DNA of 64,000 bases from Acrocarpospora macrocephala. Its GTDB lineage: Bacteria > Actinomycetota > Actinomycetes > Streptosporangiales > Streptosporangiaceae. Below the pieces are notes generated by a model. The model worked only from the letters and a program-made list of their open reading frames with translations, ran no database searches and had not been told where the DNA came from. The stretch is from assembly GCF_009687865.1 (NCBI RefSeq), contig NZ_BLAE01000043.1, positions 28,812 through 92,811 of the forward strand, read 5' to 3'. Below are positions 44,626-53,555 of the stretch, one piece after another (positions within the stretch are counted from its first letter, which is position 1; the number at the start of each line of letters is the position of its first letter). The translations under genes and the position numbers were made by a program.

Positions 44626-44732
44626 TTCTAGTACACCGTGCCCCACCAGGGTAGTCCATGTCGCGAGCTGGCAAGAAAGGAGGGGCCTAGAGATGCGTAT
44701 CAGTTGACGGTGTACTAGAACACAACTTACCT
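44626..44732. promoter_or_regulatory. Divergent promoter with paired 14-bp GntR operators
   Basis: TTCTAGTACACCGT at 44626-44639 and its exact reverse complement at 44707-44720 are 81 bp apart (start to start). The right copy falls between a -35-like TTGACG (44704-44709) and a -10-like TTACCT (44727-44732) with a 17-bp spacer reading rightward. A repressor bound there would block that promoter. The left copy lies 31 bp upstream of the GntR start. Confidence 0.65.
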
Positions 44733-44863
44733 TTCTTACTAGCTGCCGGATGCGGAAGCACACTCAGGCGCCTCGGTGCGCTTCGACGGACGGGCCACGA
44801 AAAGACCCTGGCGGGATCGCACCCCGGCCAGGGTCAACCATCGATCAGCTAGGAGACCTCTCG

Positions 44864-45109
44864 ATGTACAACCACGCTACTTCAAGGGACCTTCAATCCG
44901 CCCCGGTCCATGGGCTGAACAGCCCCGACGCGGCGCGGGTCTCGGTCGGCCTGGTGCTGGAACTCACCCAGAAGAAGGCCGCCGCTGAGATGGGGAACTT
45001 CTCCATGCAGGTGACGGGCGGCCGTTCAGCGGTCACCGGCGAGGACGCGCCAGGCGACGTCGCGACCCTGTACGGCATCGGGACCTCGACTGTGGAACCG
45101 AGGTCCTGA
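44864..45109 (+). CDS. Small hypothetical protein upstream of the HATPase-GntR gene
   Basis: 81 residues from ATG 44864, which has an AGGAGA ribosome-binding site; the frame is open further upstream without coding features. The sequence contains SPDAARVSVGLVLELTQKKAAAEM and ends with a Gly/Thr-rich tail. No family is recognised. Only 3 bp separate it from the next gene, so they form an operon. A fragment of its 3' end can be traced at about 55085-55114 next to the pseudogene copy. Confidence 0.6.
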   Translation: MYNHATSRDLQSAPVHGLNSPDAARVSVGLVLELTQKKAAAEMGNFSMQVTGGRSAVTGEDAPGDVATLYGIGTSTVEPRS

Positions 45110-45112
45110 CCA

Positions 45113-46165
45113 ATGACGAAGGCCAACGCCATTGGACGGTCACCAGCCCTCCTGCTTGGGGCAATCGACCTTCCTGGAAATTCCGGGTCCGTCCCCGCAG
45201 CGCGTACCTATGTCCAACAGTTGTTAAGCGGGTTGGACATCGAACGGCTCCATATCGTGTTATTGCTCGTTACCGAGCTGACCGCCAACTCGATCCGCCA
45301 CTCGGATTCGGGCCGCAACCCTAACGGGCGGGTGAGGGTGGAGGTCACCATCGAGAACGGCGTCATCAACGTCGATGTGACTGATGAGGGATCGGCCACC
45401 AGCACACCGCACATACGAGCGCAGACGAACGTGCCAGGTACCGACGGGTACGGGCTACAGCTGGTCGATCGGCTCGCCGACGACTGGGGCCACCACGAAG
45501 TGGACGGCGGCCGGGTGGTCTGGTTCCAATCCGACCCGCCGCGGCCCGAGCCGGAGGTACCCGAGAACCCCAGGAGCAGAAAGCGGCCGACCCGGACTGG
45601 CATCACCGGCGAGCCTTCGACCGACGGGACCGCCGAACTCGCCTCGAACGGAGGGCTCCCGCACCCGCTCACCCCGCCCACTCACGTGACCGCCCTTGGA
45701 ACCGGCGGAGGCACGCCTACCCCATCCGCGCAGGCCAAACGAGCACGCGGAGCGCCGATCGCCGTACGCCGTCAAGAGATCATCGACCGGTTGGCCGAAC
45801 AGATCGCGTCGGGCGAGTTGGCGGAAGGGGCGCGGCTCCCGAGCATTCCCGAACTGGTGGACACCTATGCCATTCCCGGCTCCGCCGCACGCTTCATCCA
45901 GCGTGAGCTGCGGGACCGGCGGCTGGTCCGGCTGATGCCGGGCCGCAGCTACCTGATCGGCACCCCTGATGACACGCCTGCGCTCCAACGGGCGCACGTG
46001 CAGGATCGGATCACCGAGATCTGCACCCAGCTGGTCGCGAAAATCCGTGGCGGGGAGATCCCCCCGCGCACGCGCGTCGCCTCGCAGCGGCAGCTCATGA
46101 AGGACTACGGCGTCTCCCGGTACACCGCCCAGGCGATCCTGGCCCGGCTCCTCGGCCGGGGCTAG
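45113..46165 (+). CDS. Histidine-kinase-like ATPase fused to two GntR-type winged helices
   Basis: 350 residues. Residues about 25-145 are a HATPase_c domain of the anti-sigma (RsbW-like) type: the N-box is LLLVTELTANSIRHS, G1 is INVDVTDEGS and G2 is DGYGLQLVDRLADDWG. After a Pro-rich linker (about 150-215) come two GntR-like winged-helix units. The first reads EQIASGELAEGARLPSIPEL; the second reads AKIRGGEIPPRTRVASQRQL. No phospho-acceptor or sensor is seen, so it is not a classical kinase. It may be an ATP-dependent regulator that binds DNA directly. A decayed copy exists at 55115-55786. Domain calls are good; the function is unknown. Confidence 0.8.
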   Translation: MTKANAIGRSPALLLGAIDLPGNSGSVPAARTYVQQLLSGLDIERLHIVLLLVTELTANSIRHSDSGRNPNGRVRVEVTIENGVINVDVTDEGSATSTPHIRAQTNVPGTDGYGLQLVDRLADDWGHHEVDGGRVVWFQSDPPRPEPEVPENPRSRKRPTRTGITGEPSTDGTAELASNGGLPHPLTPPTHVTALGTGGGTPTPSAQAKRARGAPIAVRRQEIIDRLAEQIASGELAEGARLPSIPELVDTYAIPGSAARFIQRELRDRRLVRLMPGRSYLIGTPDDTPALQRAHVQDRITEICTQLVAKIRGGEIPPRTRVASQRQLMKDYGVSRYTAQAILARLLGRG

Positions 46166-46899
46166 GCCTACGAGAACTCCTCCAATGGAGGCGTCTACGC
46201 CTCCCCCATCAGCACCTGGCCTCCGCCGGACACCTCGCTCGGTCCACCACTCATCCCCGCCGATCACCTCCCGAAGTGTCAACTTCCCAAAGCCGGAAAG
46301 ACCCGGCGGCCCGACACCGAATCCACGCCGAACAGACATAGACCCCCACCGTCTGCCCGAGACCGAACGCCTCCTTCCGCCCATCCGGCCGGCCCGGATG
46401 GCACCCTCGCCCCGATCCTCGAAGATCGTCGATGGCTGATCGCCTGATGGCCTTCCGCCACTATGACAACCGGCGGCCTGGATGCCTTTCTCCCTGGGGA
46501 CAGCGATTTCCAGATCATTCGCCTGGGTGATCGCGGAATAGCGAGGAAATTCGCGGGTGACACAGGAAGGAACAGCACTGCCTTCACCTGCGCCGCCGCG
46601 CTAAGGCCGACTGGCCTCGATCGTCCTGCCCAGAAATGGTGTCCGACCCTCGCTGTCCAGACGTTGCCTCGTATCCTCGATACGCCCCGCGCCGAGGAGC
46701 CACGCCCGAAACACCCTGCAAGCACGCGCGGTGCCCAGCCACCTCAGGCGATACCCCCTACGACCCTCGGCCGCGACGGCCACGACGTCATCCGGTTGGT
46801 CACCAGCGAGTCCAGGCGCCTTCCTCGGGTCGACACCACCCTGAACCCAGGACCGCCAAGCCTGATCTGAACCACCTGGAACCGACCAACCGCTCCCAA
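46166..46899. other. Non-coding stretch upstream of CRISPR leader 2
   Basis: About 730 bp with no convincing gene; the open frames here lack ribosome-binding sites and family motifs. The last about 190 bp are similar to 55800-55971, upstream of the leader beside the cas operon (shared GCGCGGTGCCCAGCCACCTC and CCAGCGAGTCCAGGC). It is therefore part of the duplicated segment, not an active gene. Confidence 0.6.
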
Positions 46900-47069
46900 C
46901 ATGCGGCAACGCCGGCGCACGCTGGGCCAGCGACCATCGATATCCTCTGAGCCTGGGACCCGGCAACCAAGATCAGTTCCACCAATGACCAATGATGTGC
47001 GAGATGTCCGATTCTTTGGAAGTGCTCAAAATGCGCCATCTTGACGATTAACCGTGCAGGTCAGCGAGT
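46900..47069 (+). promoter_or_regulatory. CRISPR leader, copy A
   Basis: About 170 bp directly ahead of the largest array, nearly identical to sequences at 51722-51895 and 55972-56143. Shared blocks include CCATCGATATCCTCTGAGCC, GAAGTGCTCAAAA and TGCAGGTCAGCGAGT, the last abutting the first repeat. It should hold the crRNA promoter and the site where Cas1-Cas2 adds new spacers. Confidence 0.85.
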
Positions 47070-48926
47070 GTGCTCCCCGCGCACGCGGGGATGGTCCCCA
47101 AGAAGATCGGCCCGCTACCGGTCGGCGTGTGTGCTCCCCGCGCACGCGGGGATGGTCCCTGGCCGAGCTGATCGCCACGGAGCCCCCGACGGTGCTCCCC
47201 GCGCACGCGGGGATGGTCCACGCCCGGCTGCGGGCCCGGTTGGCGAACGCGGGTGCTCCCCGCGCACGCGGGGATGGTCCGGTCGATTGGGTGGATGAGG
47301 ACGCTCACGGCGCGTGCTCCCCGCGCACGCGGGGATGGTCCCCGGCAGCCGGCGTACCTGGTTTCGATTGCGGCGTGCTCCCCGCGCACGCGGGGATGGT
47401 CCCCACACGAACGGGCGCCGGTTCACGTAGGCGGCGTGCTCCCCGCGCACGCGGGGATGGTCCCGGGCGTGGCGGGTGGTGTTTCACGTCGGCCCGGTGC
47501 TCCCCGCGCACGCGGGGATGGTCCGACGTGGATGATCGGAGACGGGATTCCTGAGGTGTGCTCCCCGCGCACGCGGGGATGGTCCCGGATGCTCGACTGG
47601 ATGACCGGCGAAAACCTCGTGCTCCCCGCGCACGCGGGGATGGTCCCGCCCCGCTCGCCGCGCTCCGACCGCTCATGGAGTGCTCCCCGCGCACGCGGGG
47701 ATGGTCCTTCTGAGCGGGGGCAGGTCATCGGGGTCCTGCTGTGCTCCCCGCGCACGCGGGGATGGTCCCTGTCACCAGCTTGTCACTACACGCCAGGCCA
47801 CGTGCTCCCCGCGCACGCGGGGATGGTCCATGAGGCGGTGATCGGGCGCACCGGACGGGGCGTGCTCCCCGCGCACGCGGGGATGGTCCCCATCCGCCAT
47901 CACCACGTCGTCTCCCTTGTACGTGCTCCCCGCGCACGCGGGGATGGTCCCACCGGCTCGTCGAACGGACCGGCCGTCATCCGGTGCTCCCCGCGCACGC
48001 GGGGATGGTCCCAGAGCGCGGCGTGTCGTAAAGCCTATGGAGGCGTGCTCCCCGCGCACGCGGGGATGGTCCCTTGGCCAAGTCCATCGGCTCCTTGCCG
48101 ATGATGTGCTCCCCGCGCACGCGGGGATGGTCCCCATCCCGACGGGGGCACCTAGCATGCCGCTCGCGTGCTCCCCGCGCACGCGGGGATGGTCCCTGGA
48201 CGCGGCCCTGGATTCCCTCGAATTTACGGTGCTCCCCGCGCACGCGGGGATGGTCCCTCATCCACGCCATTGCGGTCACCTCAGGCGGGGTGCTCCCCGC
48301 GCACGCGGGGATGGTCCCAGGCCAACAACGCCCTGCTGTACCCGGGGTTGGTGCTCCCCGCGCACGCGGGGATGGTCCCAGCTCGCGGCCGTGGTGGGAC
48401 CAAATGTTGTGGTGCTCCCCGCGCACGCGGGGATGGTCCCGATCCCGCGCCTCCTGCGAGCAGCGCGATCACATGCTCCCCGCGCACGCGGGGATGGTCC
48501 CGACCAGCTGAAGGCGAAGAACGCCGCGCTCAAGTGCTCCCCGCGCACGCGGGGATGGTCCCCTCTTTGGCCGAATTGTGAGCCGACTCACTTCGTGCTC
48601 CCCGCGCACGCGGGGATGGTCCTGGTGGCGATCGTGTGCGAGTCCGGGGACTGGTGCTCCCCGCGCCCGCGGGGATGGTCCCAGCCATGAGGCAGGGTGC
48701 GCACGTGAAAGCAGGTGCTCCCCGCGCACGCGGGGATGGTCCCCCGGACTCCTCGATCCACCAATTGACTGGGCCGTGCTCCCCGCGCACGCGGGGATGG
48801 TCCCGACCACGAACACGACGTCGCCGCAGGCGCATTGTGCTCCCCGCGCACGCGGGGATGGTCCCTTCACACCGCGCCTGACCAGCTCTTTCTCGATGTG
48901 CTCCCCGCGCACGCGGGGATGGTCCA
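47070..48926 (+). CRISPR. Type I-E CRISPR array, 31 repeats (main block)
   Basis: 31 repeats of 29 bp, starting at 47070 and mostly 61 bp apart (59-62), so spacers are about 30-33 bp. The repeat is GTGCT + CCCCGCGCACGCGGGG + ATGGTCCC and can fold as a hairpin, matching the type I-E consensus. Repeats are almost invariant except at the last base. That base is A, G or T instead of C in seven of them (47192, 47253, 47497, 47680, 47802, 48595, 48898). Minor changes are ATGCT at 48473 and a C for A in the loop at 48654. It is preceded by leader copy A and followed by the inserted segment at 48927-49321. Confidence 0.98.
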
Positions 48927-49321
48927 CTGTTGAGAGCGGTCATCAGGAAACCCAGACTCACGGTCGCGTGGGTCCTGCCAGGCGGACACCAGATTCCGGG
49001 CCAGCGGTCAACTCTGATGGCCGCCCGCCTGGAGGGACAAAGCCCCGGCGCCGTGGTGATGAGGGCCGTGACGATCGCTTGCGGTGGTTGAGCACCGGTG
49101 ATGGCTGGGGCGATCGGCGCCGTGTGCCTCCTTCGTCGGCCCACGCCATCGTCGTCGTGGGCTCTCATCTCACGGTAGAGAGAGGCCACGTGCCGGGATG
49201 TGAGATGGCCGTCAGCCGTCATGTCACGTGACCATGCACCCAGACCCCGCCGTCCGTGGATCAGGAGAAACTGATGACCGCTAGCACACTGTGTTCGCAT
49301 CCTTTGAGCGCGCACGCTGTT
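48927..49321. mobile_element. Short inverted-repeat element interrupting the array (MITE-like)
   Basis: The repeat rhythm stops for 395 bp. AGCGGTCATCAG at 48935-48946 has its exact reverse complement CTGATGACCGCT at 49271-49282. The similarity continues inward with mismatches for about 20 bp (CACGG shared), as in terminal inverted repeats. The enclosed about 348 bp contain no convincing transposase gene. No target-site duplication could be defined, and the flanking spacer pieces add up to more than one spacer. A non-autonomous transposable element is the best reading, with rearrangement as the alternative. Confidence 0.5.
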
Positions 49322-49712
49322 GTGCTCCCCGCGCACGCGGGGATGGTCCCTGGCCGAAAGCTTTCGCCGTCTTCTCGTACTTGTGCTCCCCGCGCACGCG
49401 GGGATGGTCCCCGCGCAGCCGCCAGCACGAGACGGTGGACATGGTGCTCCCCGCGCACGCGGGGATGGTCCCGTCATGGGCGCGAAGCGGATCGACGAGC
49501 AGCTGTGCTCCCCCGCGCACGCGGGGATGGTCCCTTTGGGGAACATCCAACATGCCATTAGAGGTAGTGCTCCCCGCGCACGCGGGGATGGTCCCGCATG
49601 CGCGTTGGCGCACGTCATCCAGGCGCAGTGCTCCCCGCACGCGGGGGTGGTCCGCCCGGAGGAGGCTGCCGCTCTGGCGCACGTGCGTGCTCCCCGCTCA
49701 CATGGGGGTCCC
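49322..49712 (+). CRISPR. Type I-E CRISPR array, 7 repeats (distal block)
   Basis: Repeats start at 49322, 49383, 49444, 49505, 49567, 49628 and 49687. The fourth has an extra C. The last two are shortened and mutated (CCCCGCACGCGGGGG; CCCCGCTCACATGGGGG), which is typical of the leader-distal end. No leader precedes it. It is most simply the trailing part of the 31-repeat array, cut off by the inserted element. Confidence 0.95.
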
Positions 49713-49845
49713 TTTCCCCGTTTCGCCCAGAATCGCCGGGGCGGTGCGACGACAGCGCCGCAAACCGCTTCAACCGCACAGGATGTGATAAGCCCGCTGT
49801 TCGGCCACTGGCCTCTCTTATCCAACAGAGCGCACCTCTTGATGG

Positions 49846-49888
49846 ATCAAATCCCACCCCTCAGCTAGGTTGATGGGTAGGATTTGAT
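49846..49888. promoter_or_regulatory. Inverted repeat upstream of abiE genes (probable AbiEi operator)
   Basis: ATCAAATCCCACCC (49846-49859) faces GGGTAGGATTTGAT (49875-49888), matching at 13 of 14 positions around a 15-bp centre. Characterised AbiEi antitoxins repress their own promoter by binding inverted repeats, and this one lies 47 bp upstream of the antitoxin reading frame. Confidence 0.65.
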
Positions 49889-49935
49889 ACACGGAGGCAG
49901 AGGAGGATCGGACGTTCGAAGTACGGCTGGCGGCC

Positions 49936-50505
49936 TTGCCGCCCACGTTTACCGCTGCCCAAGCGCGTCGTGCCGGGGTCTCATCCCATGGCCTTGCCCT
50001 GCTGGTAGTGGGTGGAAAGCTCGATGAACTGTCGCGAGGGGTCTACCGCCAAGCGGACGCTCCCGAAACCGCTCACCTTGATCTGCTTGCCGTGTGCGCG
50101 CGGGCGCCCCGCGCGATCATCTGTGGGGAGTCGGCCCTGGTACTCCATGAGCTCATCGACGACATACCTTCAGCTGTCCACATCGCTGTGGCCCGCGGTA
50201 GCCATCGCCCATCGATTTCCTATCCCCCTGTTGTGGTGTCCCAGTACGCGGCCAGCACCTTCGACCTCGGCTGTGAAGAGTTCCAAGCCGCCCCCGGAGA
50301 AAAGATTCCCGTGTACAGCGCACCTCGGAGTGTGGTCGACGCGATGCGGCATCGCCATCTGATCGGAGAGAGCTTGGCGCTCTCCGCGCTCGGCCGGTAT
50401 CTACGCACCCGCGGCGGTTCCGCAGTCAATGAACTTCAAGATATGGCCGAAAGACTGAACGCGATGCCAGTGATCCGTCCAGCGGTCGAGGCGGTGTTGG
50501 CCTGA
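49936..50505 (+). CDS. abiEi: Type IV TA antitoxin, AbiEi family
   Basis: 189 residues from TTG 49936. The N-terminal winged-helix region is FTAAQARRAGVSSHGLALLVVGGKLDELSRGVYR, the usual AbiEi pattern ending in G-V-Y-R. It is followed by HLDLLAVCARAPRAIICGESALVLHEL and PVYSAPRSVVDAMRHR. The start is uncertain. A GAGGAGG ribosome-binding sequence lies at 49900-49906 and the frame is open from 49888, but no ATG or GTG is present, so a non-canonical start slightly upstream is possible. AbiEi represses the operon and counteracts AbiEii. It overlaps the toxin gene by one base. Confidence 0.87.
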   Translation: MPPTFTAAQARRAGVSSHGLALLVVGGKLDELSRGVYRQADAPETAHLDLLAVCARAPRAIICGESALVLHELIDDIPSAVHIAVARGSHRPSISYPPVVVSQYAASTFDLGCEEFQAAPGEKIPVYSAPRSVVDAMRHRHLIGESLALSALGRYLRTRGGSAVNELQDMAERLNAMPVIRPAVEAVLA

Positions 50506-51404
50506 TGCCCAACCCGCCCCGTACTAATGTCGCCGGCCAGGTATACAACGACCTACGTGCCCTGGCCCGCCGCGAAGGCCGGTCCACTGACGAGATCATG
50601 GTCGAGTACGTGCTCGAACGGTTCCTCTTCCGGTTGGCTGCCTCACCGCTCGGTGGGCGGCACTTCGTCCTCAAGGGCGGCCTGCTTCTGGCCCAGTTCG
50701 GCGCCCGCCGCATGACGAGGGACATCGACATTCTTGGTCGTGCTTTTCCCGGCGACGACGCCGAGATCATCCGGCGGATAGCGCGGATAGCCGAAACAGT
50801 TGTCGAGGATGGTGTGACCTTTGACCCGACCTCGCTCAGGACAGTACCCATACGCCAAGACGATGAGTATCACGGGCTCCGGCTCTCCATGGCCTCGAAC
50901 ATCGCCCGCGCCCGGTTGAAGCTCCAGCTGGATGTCAGCTTCGGTGATCCGATCACACCCGCACCTCAACTCATCGACTATCCCCAGCAGTTGGCCGGTG
51001 GGAGCTTCCAGGTGTACGGATACCCGCTCGCCACTGTCATCGCCGAGAAAGCGGTCACGGCGGTATCCCTGGGCGCTCTCAATACTCGGGACCGGGATTA
51101 CGCAGACATCTACCGGTTGATCTCGCTCAATAACTTGAACGGTGACGAAATCACCGCCGCGGTCAGCGCCACAGCCGAACACAGGGGCGTGGTTCTTGAA
51201 CCGCTGAGTTCTCGAATCAGCGATCTACCCGTGCGACGGCAATCCTCGTACTCGGCCTGGATACGACGACAAGGCCCGGCCGGCGCCGCTCACCCGCAGA
51301 ACTTCGCCGACGTGGCAGATCTTGTCGTCGCGTTCGTGGACCCTGTCGTAGAGGGTCAAGCTGCTGGGCGTACCTGGGAGGCAGAACGCAAAACATGGAA
51401 CTGA
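50505..51404 (+). CDS. abiEii: Nucleotidyltransferase toxin, AbiEii/AbiGii family
   Basis: 299 residues. The nucleotidyltransferase core is FVLKGGLLLAQFGARRMTRDIDILG, holding the K-G-G and T-R-D-I-D motifs. LQLDVSFGD supplies a further acidic strand and VIAEKAVTAV a conserved Lys. Toxins of this family transfer nucleotides to cellular RNA and stop growth during phage attack. With AbiEi it forms a bicistronic abortive-infection module lying between two CRISPR arrays. The start ATG 50505 overlaps the antitoxin stop. Confidence 0.92.
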   Translation: MPNPPRTNVAGQVYNDLRALARREGRSTDEIMVEYVLERFLFRLAASPLGGRHFVLKGGLLLAQFGARRMTRDIDILGRAFPGDDAEIIRRIARIAETVVEDGVTFDPTSLRTVPIRQDDEYHGLRLSMASNIARARLKLQLDVSFGDPITPAPQLIDYPQQLAGGSFQVYGYPLATVIAEKAVTAVSLGALNTRDRDYADIYRLISLNNLNGDEITAAVSATAEHRGVVLEPLSSRISDLPVRRQSSYSAWIRRQGPAGAAHPQNFADVADLVVAFVDPVVEGQAAGRTWEAERKTWN

Positions 51405-51721
51405 GCCTGGACCCACACCCGCATCGCATCCGAGCGATCTCTGGCCCCCACACACGTAGAGATGGTCCCTGCGCAGTCGAACAGATCAGGGCCCACTGGG
51501 TTTCCGTGGCTCGGTAGTCAAGACCTCGTTCAGTTCACCTACGGCCGGATGGTCACGGTGGTCCATGGGGACGGCTCGCAGCACCATACGTCCGGTCTCT
51601 ATCACATGGTTACTGCGATGGGCCGCCGGAAGGTTGGCGATCAATGCCGCAGCCTGCTGTGCACCTTCACGGATCCCACCTTTAACGACCGTGCACATGG
51701 CCCCGTGCAGGGCCACGCCTC
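51405..51721. other. Gene-free stretch with one isolated degenerate CRISPR repeat
   Basis: No gene is seen. A single repeat-like sequence lies at 51441-51469: CCCCCACACACGTAGAGATGG, ending in TCCC, about 21 of 29 positions matching. It is not followed by another repeat at the expected spacing, so it looks like a remnant of array material. The rest contains nothing recognisable. Confidence 0.55.
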
Positions 51722-51895
51722 CAACATGCGTGCAGCACCGGTGCACGTTAGGCCAGCGCCATCGATATTCTCCGAGCCTGGGGTTCCGGCAGCCAAGGCA
51801 TGTTCCACCGATGACCAAGAATGTGCGAAATGCCCGCTTCTTTGGAAGTACTCAAAATGCGTCACCTCAATGGCTAACTGTGCAGGTCAGCGAGT
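51722..51895 (+). promoter_or_regulatory. CRISPR leader, copy B
   Basis: The second copy of the about 170-bp leader. It shares TTCTTTGGAAGTACTCAAAA and TGCAGGTCAGCGAGT with copies at 46900 and 55972. It is the most divergent of the three (for example CACCTCAATGGCTAACTG against CATCTTGACGATTAACCG). It ends at the first repeat of the five-repeat array. Confidence 0.82.
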
Positions 51896-52168
51896 GTGCT
51901 CCCCGCGCACGCGGGGATGGTCCCGGTCGAGCGCCACACGCCCGGCCGCCAAGGCCGTGCTCCCCGCGCACGCGGGGATGGTCCCGCGGGTGACAGGTTC
52001 TCCGGCTTAGCCCATGCGTGCTCCCCGCGCACGCGGGGATGGTCCACCGCGTCGGCGGTGTAGATCCCGGTGCCAGCCGTGCTCCCCGCGCACGCGGGGA
52101 TGGTCCTCTGGGCGACAAGTACGCGACCCGCTGGCCTTCGTGCCCCTTGCGCACGCGGGGGTGGTCCC
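51896..52168 (+). CRISPR. Type I-E CRISPR array, 5 repeats
   Basis: Repeats start at 51896, 51957, 52018, 52079 and 52140, exactly 61 bp apart. The first two are canonical. The third and fourth differ only at the last base (A, T). The fifth is degenerate (GCCCCTTGCGCACGCGGGGG), marking the distal end. A leader precedes it, so it may be a functional but short array. Confidence 0.96.
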
Positions 52169-52179
52169 GACGACAGCTG

Positions 52180-53514
52180 TCAGTGCTTGAGGCGCTTGAC
52201 GCTGGTAACAAATCGAGCGATCTTCCCCTGGTCTGGTGTCAGCCACTCGGCGACGTCAGTGATGACGGCCGCATCGACGTGCTGGGGCGCCTCGTAGTCC
52301 GCGGGCGTGGACGGGCCTGTGCCGGAGAAGAACATGTGGTCGTCGGCGTCGTAGACGCGGATGGTGACATCCGGCCGGTGGGCTAGGCCAGCCTGCCACC
52401 GCGACAGATCGTCTTCGACGGTCACCTGGTAGTCGCGGCCGCCCTGAAGGATGAGCATCGGCTTGTCCAACGCGGCTGCGGTCGCCACGGGGTCGTAGCC
52501 GCGCAGGTCCAGCCAGTACGCTCCCGAATAGCCGAATGGCAGGTCCGCGGTGGGAGTGGCGGCCGACAAGTGGGGGCTGTCGACGAGTGCGGCCTGTCGC
52601 GTGATCGCCTCGACGGCGGACTGGGCGGCCGGGCCGGGATTGACCGTGGCGAGATGGCGGACGACGCGCACAGCAGCGTGATGCATGGGCTGGGTATCAC
52701 CGGCCAGGAGCACCAGGCCAGCCACGGATGGCTCGGCGGCGACGACCCGCGGGGCGACCTTGCCGCCCATGCTATGGCCTGCGACATGCACCCTCCCCGC
52801 ATCGACGGCCGGGTGGCGCTGGAGCAGGTGGATGGCGGCGACGGCGTGCGGGATGTACTCCTCGCTCATCGTGAAGTCGGGCCTTGCGGCCACCTGCTCG
52901 GCGTGCGCGCAGGTCACCTTGTCGAAGCGCAGCACCGCCACGCCACGACTGGCCAGCCCCCAGGCCAGGTCCTTGAGCGGCTTGTTGGGGCCGCTCGTGG
53001 CGTCGCGGTCGAACGGTCCGCCGCCGCTGAGCAGCACCACGCCGGGCCATGGTCCGCGCCCGCGCGGCAGGCTGAGCGTGCCGGGCACGGCCAGCGCGCC
53101 GGAGCCAACGGTGACCTCGTGCTCGTCGAACTTCTTGCGGCGGGCGTACGGCGGCGGCGTCCATTGCTCGGTTAGCGCGGGCGCGAGCTGCATTCCCTGC
53201 AGCAGGCCGGTCTCGTCGACCGACATGACCACCGTCAGCCCGCCGCGTTCGTACGTCACCGGGACGCTCACCTTGACCAGCCCTGCCTTCCCCGATGCGG
53301 TCACCCAGCTCCCGGGGGCCGGTTCACTGATCGGCATCCCGACCGCGGAGATCGCCCCGATCCTGGAGATCTGACTCTCCCAGGCGACTTGCAGCGTCTC
53401 AGCGGACACCACCGCTCGCAGCGGCGGGGCGAACAACTTCTCGATGTCTGTGAAGCGTCCATTCCGCGCCATCTCGACGACCGCCGTGGCGGTCTCTACC
53501 GGATCGGCTCCCAT
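52180..53514 (-). CDS. Alpha/beta hydrolase with N-terminal DUF3887-like domain
   Basis: 444 residues from ATG 53514, which has an AGGGGG ribosome-binding stretch; ATG 53535 is less likely because it lies inside the palindromic operator. Residues about 5-115 resemble the DUF3887 fold (ETATAVVEMARNGRFTDIEKLF). The hydrolase domain has PGVVLLSGGGPFDRDAT, the nucleophile elbow AGHSMGGKVAPRVV and the catalytic His in ADDHMFFSG. The acid is probably in ILQGGRDYQV. No signal peptide is seen. It is divergent from the helix-turn-helix gene at 53556, its probable regulator, and its end lies 12 bp from the CRISPR array. Confidence 0.87.
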   Translation of the reverse strand: MGADPVETATAVVEMARNGRFTDIEKLFAPPLRAVVSAETLQVAWESQISRIGAISAVGMPISEPAPGSWVTASGKAGLVKVSVPVTYERGGLTVVMSVDETGLLQGMQLAPALTEQWTPPPYARRKKFDEHEVTVGSGALAVPGTLSLPRGRGPWPGVVLLSGGGPFDRDATSGPNKPLKDLAWGLASRGVAVLRFDKVTCAHAEQVAARPDFTMSEEYIPHAVAAIHLLQRHPAVDAGRVHVAGHSMGGKVAPRVVAAEPSVAGLVLLAGDTQPMHHAAVRVVRHLATVNPGPAAQSAVEAITRQAALVDSPHLSAATPTADLPFGYSGAYWLDLRGYDPVATAAALDKPMLILQGGRDYQVTVEDDLSRWQAGLAHRPDVTIRVYDADDHMFFSGTGPSTPADYEAPQHVDAAVITDVAEWLTPDQGKIARFVTSVKRLKH

Positions 53515-53526
53515 TGCCGCCCCCTG

Positions 53527-53547
53527 CTTTCTCATTTTTTGAGAAAG
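53527..53547. promoter_or_regulatory. 21-bp palindromic operator between hydrolase and HTH genes
   Basis: CTTTCTCA (53527-53534) and TGAGAAAG (53540-53547) are exact reverse complements around TTTTT. The site is in the 41-bp gap between the two divergent genes, next to both starts. A protein bound here would block both, and the HTH protein is the obvious candidate. Confidence 0.7.
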
Positions 53548-53555
53548 GTAGCACA

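Noticed and set aside
46279..46870. Overlapping frames of 135-148 codons between the HATPase-GntR gene and leader A
   Set aside because: No start-site support or family resemblance, and the matching duplicated segment near 55.8 kb does not preserve a frame.
47054..48927. Many open frames rich in P-R-A-R-G and A-C-A-G-S-T repeats on both strands through the arrays
   Set aside because: They are translations of the 29-bp CRISPR repeat in different frames, a known source of false proteins.
49283..49321. GAGCGCGCACGCTG before array block at 49322 as another repeat
   Set aside because: Only the central GCGCACGC matches; the hairpin arms and the ATGGTCCC tail are missing.
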